A stretch of DNA of 64,000 nt from Bacteroidota bacterium (GTDB taxonomy: Bacteria > Bacteroidota > Bacteroidia > Bacteroidales > UBA10428): assembly GCA_023442525.1 (NCBI GenBank), contig JAEZZA010000004.1, forward strand, positions 62,001-126,000. The letters are read 5' to 3'. Numbering within the stretch: position 1 is the first letter of the stretch; the number at the start of each line of letters is the position of its first letter. Made by a program: the position numbers and the translations under genes. This document shows, one piece after another, positions 63,572-64,000 of this stretch. Below the pieces are notes generated by a model. It did no database searches. It was not told the DNA's origin and saw nothing but the letters and a program-made list of their open reading frames with translations.

Positions 63572-64000
63572 CTACTTCTTCTTACTCTCCTTACCAGCCG
63601 GCTTGGCCTGTTTGGTAGTTTTTGGAGTTTTTGGCTTTTCTACTGTGCTTTCCGACTTTTCAGCAGCCGGTTCCGCCTGATCAGCAGCCGGTTGAGCTTC
63701 GGCAGGCTGTTCAGCAGGTTTTTCCTCTTCTTCAAAACTCAGAAGATTCAATGTCAACAATGAATTGTACCACGAAACAAGTTTCTTTATATCGGATACA
63801 TAAACCCTGTTGCGGTCATATTCAGGCAATACCTTTTCCATGAATTTCTTCAGATCGTCCGGATCGGATTTTGGTTCCGGAGCTGGCTGCCCGGGCTCCA
63901 AATCGTTTATTTTTTTAAAAACATCTTTCAGAGGAACTTCACCTTCTTCGGTGAAAATAGCAATGTCGGCCAGTGAACTTACCTTTTGCGTGGCATTGAT
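63572..64000 (-). CDS. Partial DUF5606-like protein with low-complexity tail
   Basis: The frame is open to the right edge, so the 5' end is outside the window; the internal TTG at 63901 is not the start. Readable residues include SSLADIAIFTEEGEVPLKDV, VLPEYDRNRVYVSDIKKLVS and WYNSLLTLNLLSFEE, which match, from memory, the Bacteroidota DUF5606 family. About 50 C-terminal residues are low complexity: a Glu/Pro/Ala part, then a Lys/Thr/Pro part ending ESKKK. Function unknown; cytoplasmic by appearance. Confidence 0.75.
   Translation of the reverse strand: MNATQKVSSLADIAIFTEEGEVPLKDVFKKINDLEPGQPAPEPKSDPDDLKKFMEKVLPEYDRNRVYVSDIKKLVSWYNSLLTLNLLSFEEEEKPAEQPAEAQPAADQAEPAAEKSESTVEKPKTPKTTKQAKPAGKESKKK

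Overview
The window comes from a Bacteroidota chromosome, probably Bacteroidales-like. The evidence is SusC/SusD and FecI/FecR-type genes, -7 boxes of the form TAnnTTTG, mostly weak Shine-Dalgarno sites, and a flexirubin / aryl-polyene type pigment cluster. The exact genus cannot be read from the sequence.

Layout. (1) 1-10764: part of a flexirubin-like cluster that continues left of the window. It has two hotdog dehydratases, an LpxL-like acyltransferase, ACP, ketosynthase, FabG, a tyrosine/histidine ammonia-lyase, and, divergently, a glycosyltransferase-DUF2062 protein and a 1280-residue MMPL transporter / acyltransferase / methyltransferase fusion. (2) 10840-12196: a secreted protein and a DUF2179/UPF0316 membrane protein. 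(3) 12238-17474: a tight four-gene operon of acyl-CoA ligase, alpha-oxoamine synthase, GH3-family ligase and LysE-type exporter, which looks like an uncharacterised acyl-amino metabolite pathway. (4) 17596-32159: housekeeping and mixed genes: carbamate kinase, LysM glucosaminidase, fmt, ribBA, an LptF/G-GT4-GT2 operon, a START-like protein, an apparently cytoplasmic subtilase with a separate I9-like mini-gene, a SiaC-like protein, a lipoprotein, a Rieske oxidoreductase and a Nudix hydrolase. (5) 32165-43862: a polysaccharide utilisation locus with a divergent ECF sigma / FecR pair, a SusC gene cut by one in-frame TAA, SusD, a DUF4874/DUF4832 lipoprotein, a surface glycan-binding-like lipoprotein and a GH31 enzyme. 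(6) 44159-46390: a soluble multi-PAS histidine kinase.

(7) 46379-49874: an accessory island. A 5'-truncated SDR gene abuts a Fic AMPylase with an AbiEi-like N-terminus. Four 24-bp direct repeats lie upstream of fic, followed by AlpA-like and XRE-like regulators, and the block ends at a tRNA-Met gene. (8) 50055-57384: a 58-residue basic protein gene, NAD salvage (pncA, pncB), a GH5 mannanase-like lipoprotein, an SDR, an epimerase and a DUF1080 protein. (9) 57463-64000: a serine hydrolase, a F420-reductase-like NAD(P) protein, a small membrane protein, a CBM9/DUF5916 outer-membrane protein, a secreted protein with a threefold motif, and a DUF5606-like gene running off the right edge.

Several intergenic spacers carry short tandem repeats. 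A composite dispersed repeat, including an exact 49-bp inverted copy, occurs near 54.2 kb and 63.5 kb, with a partial relative at 50.5 kb. The strongest leads are the GH3/oxoamine synthase operon, the Fic plus iteron island, the subtilase with a separate inhibitor-like gene, the two dehydratases with complementary active-site losses, and the nonsense codon in susC. All functional statements rest on motif reading; no database search was run.
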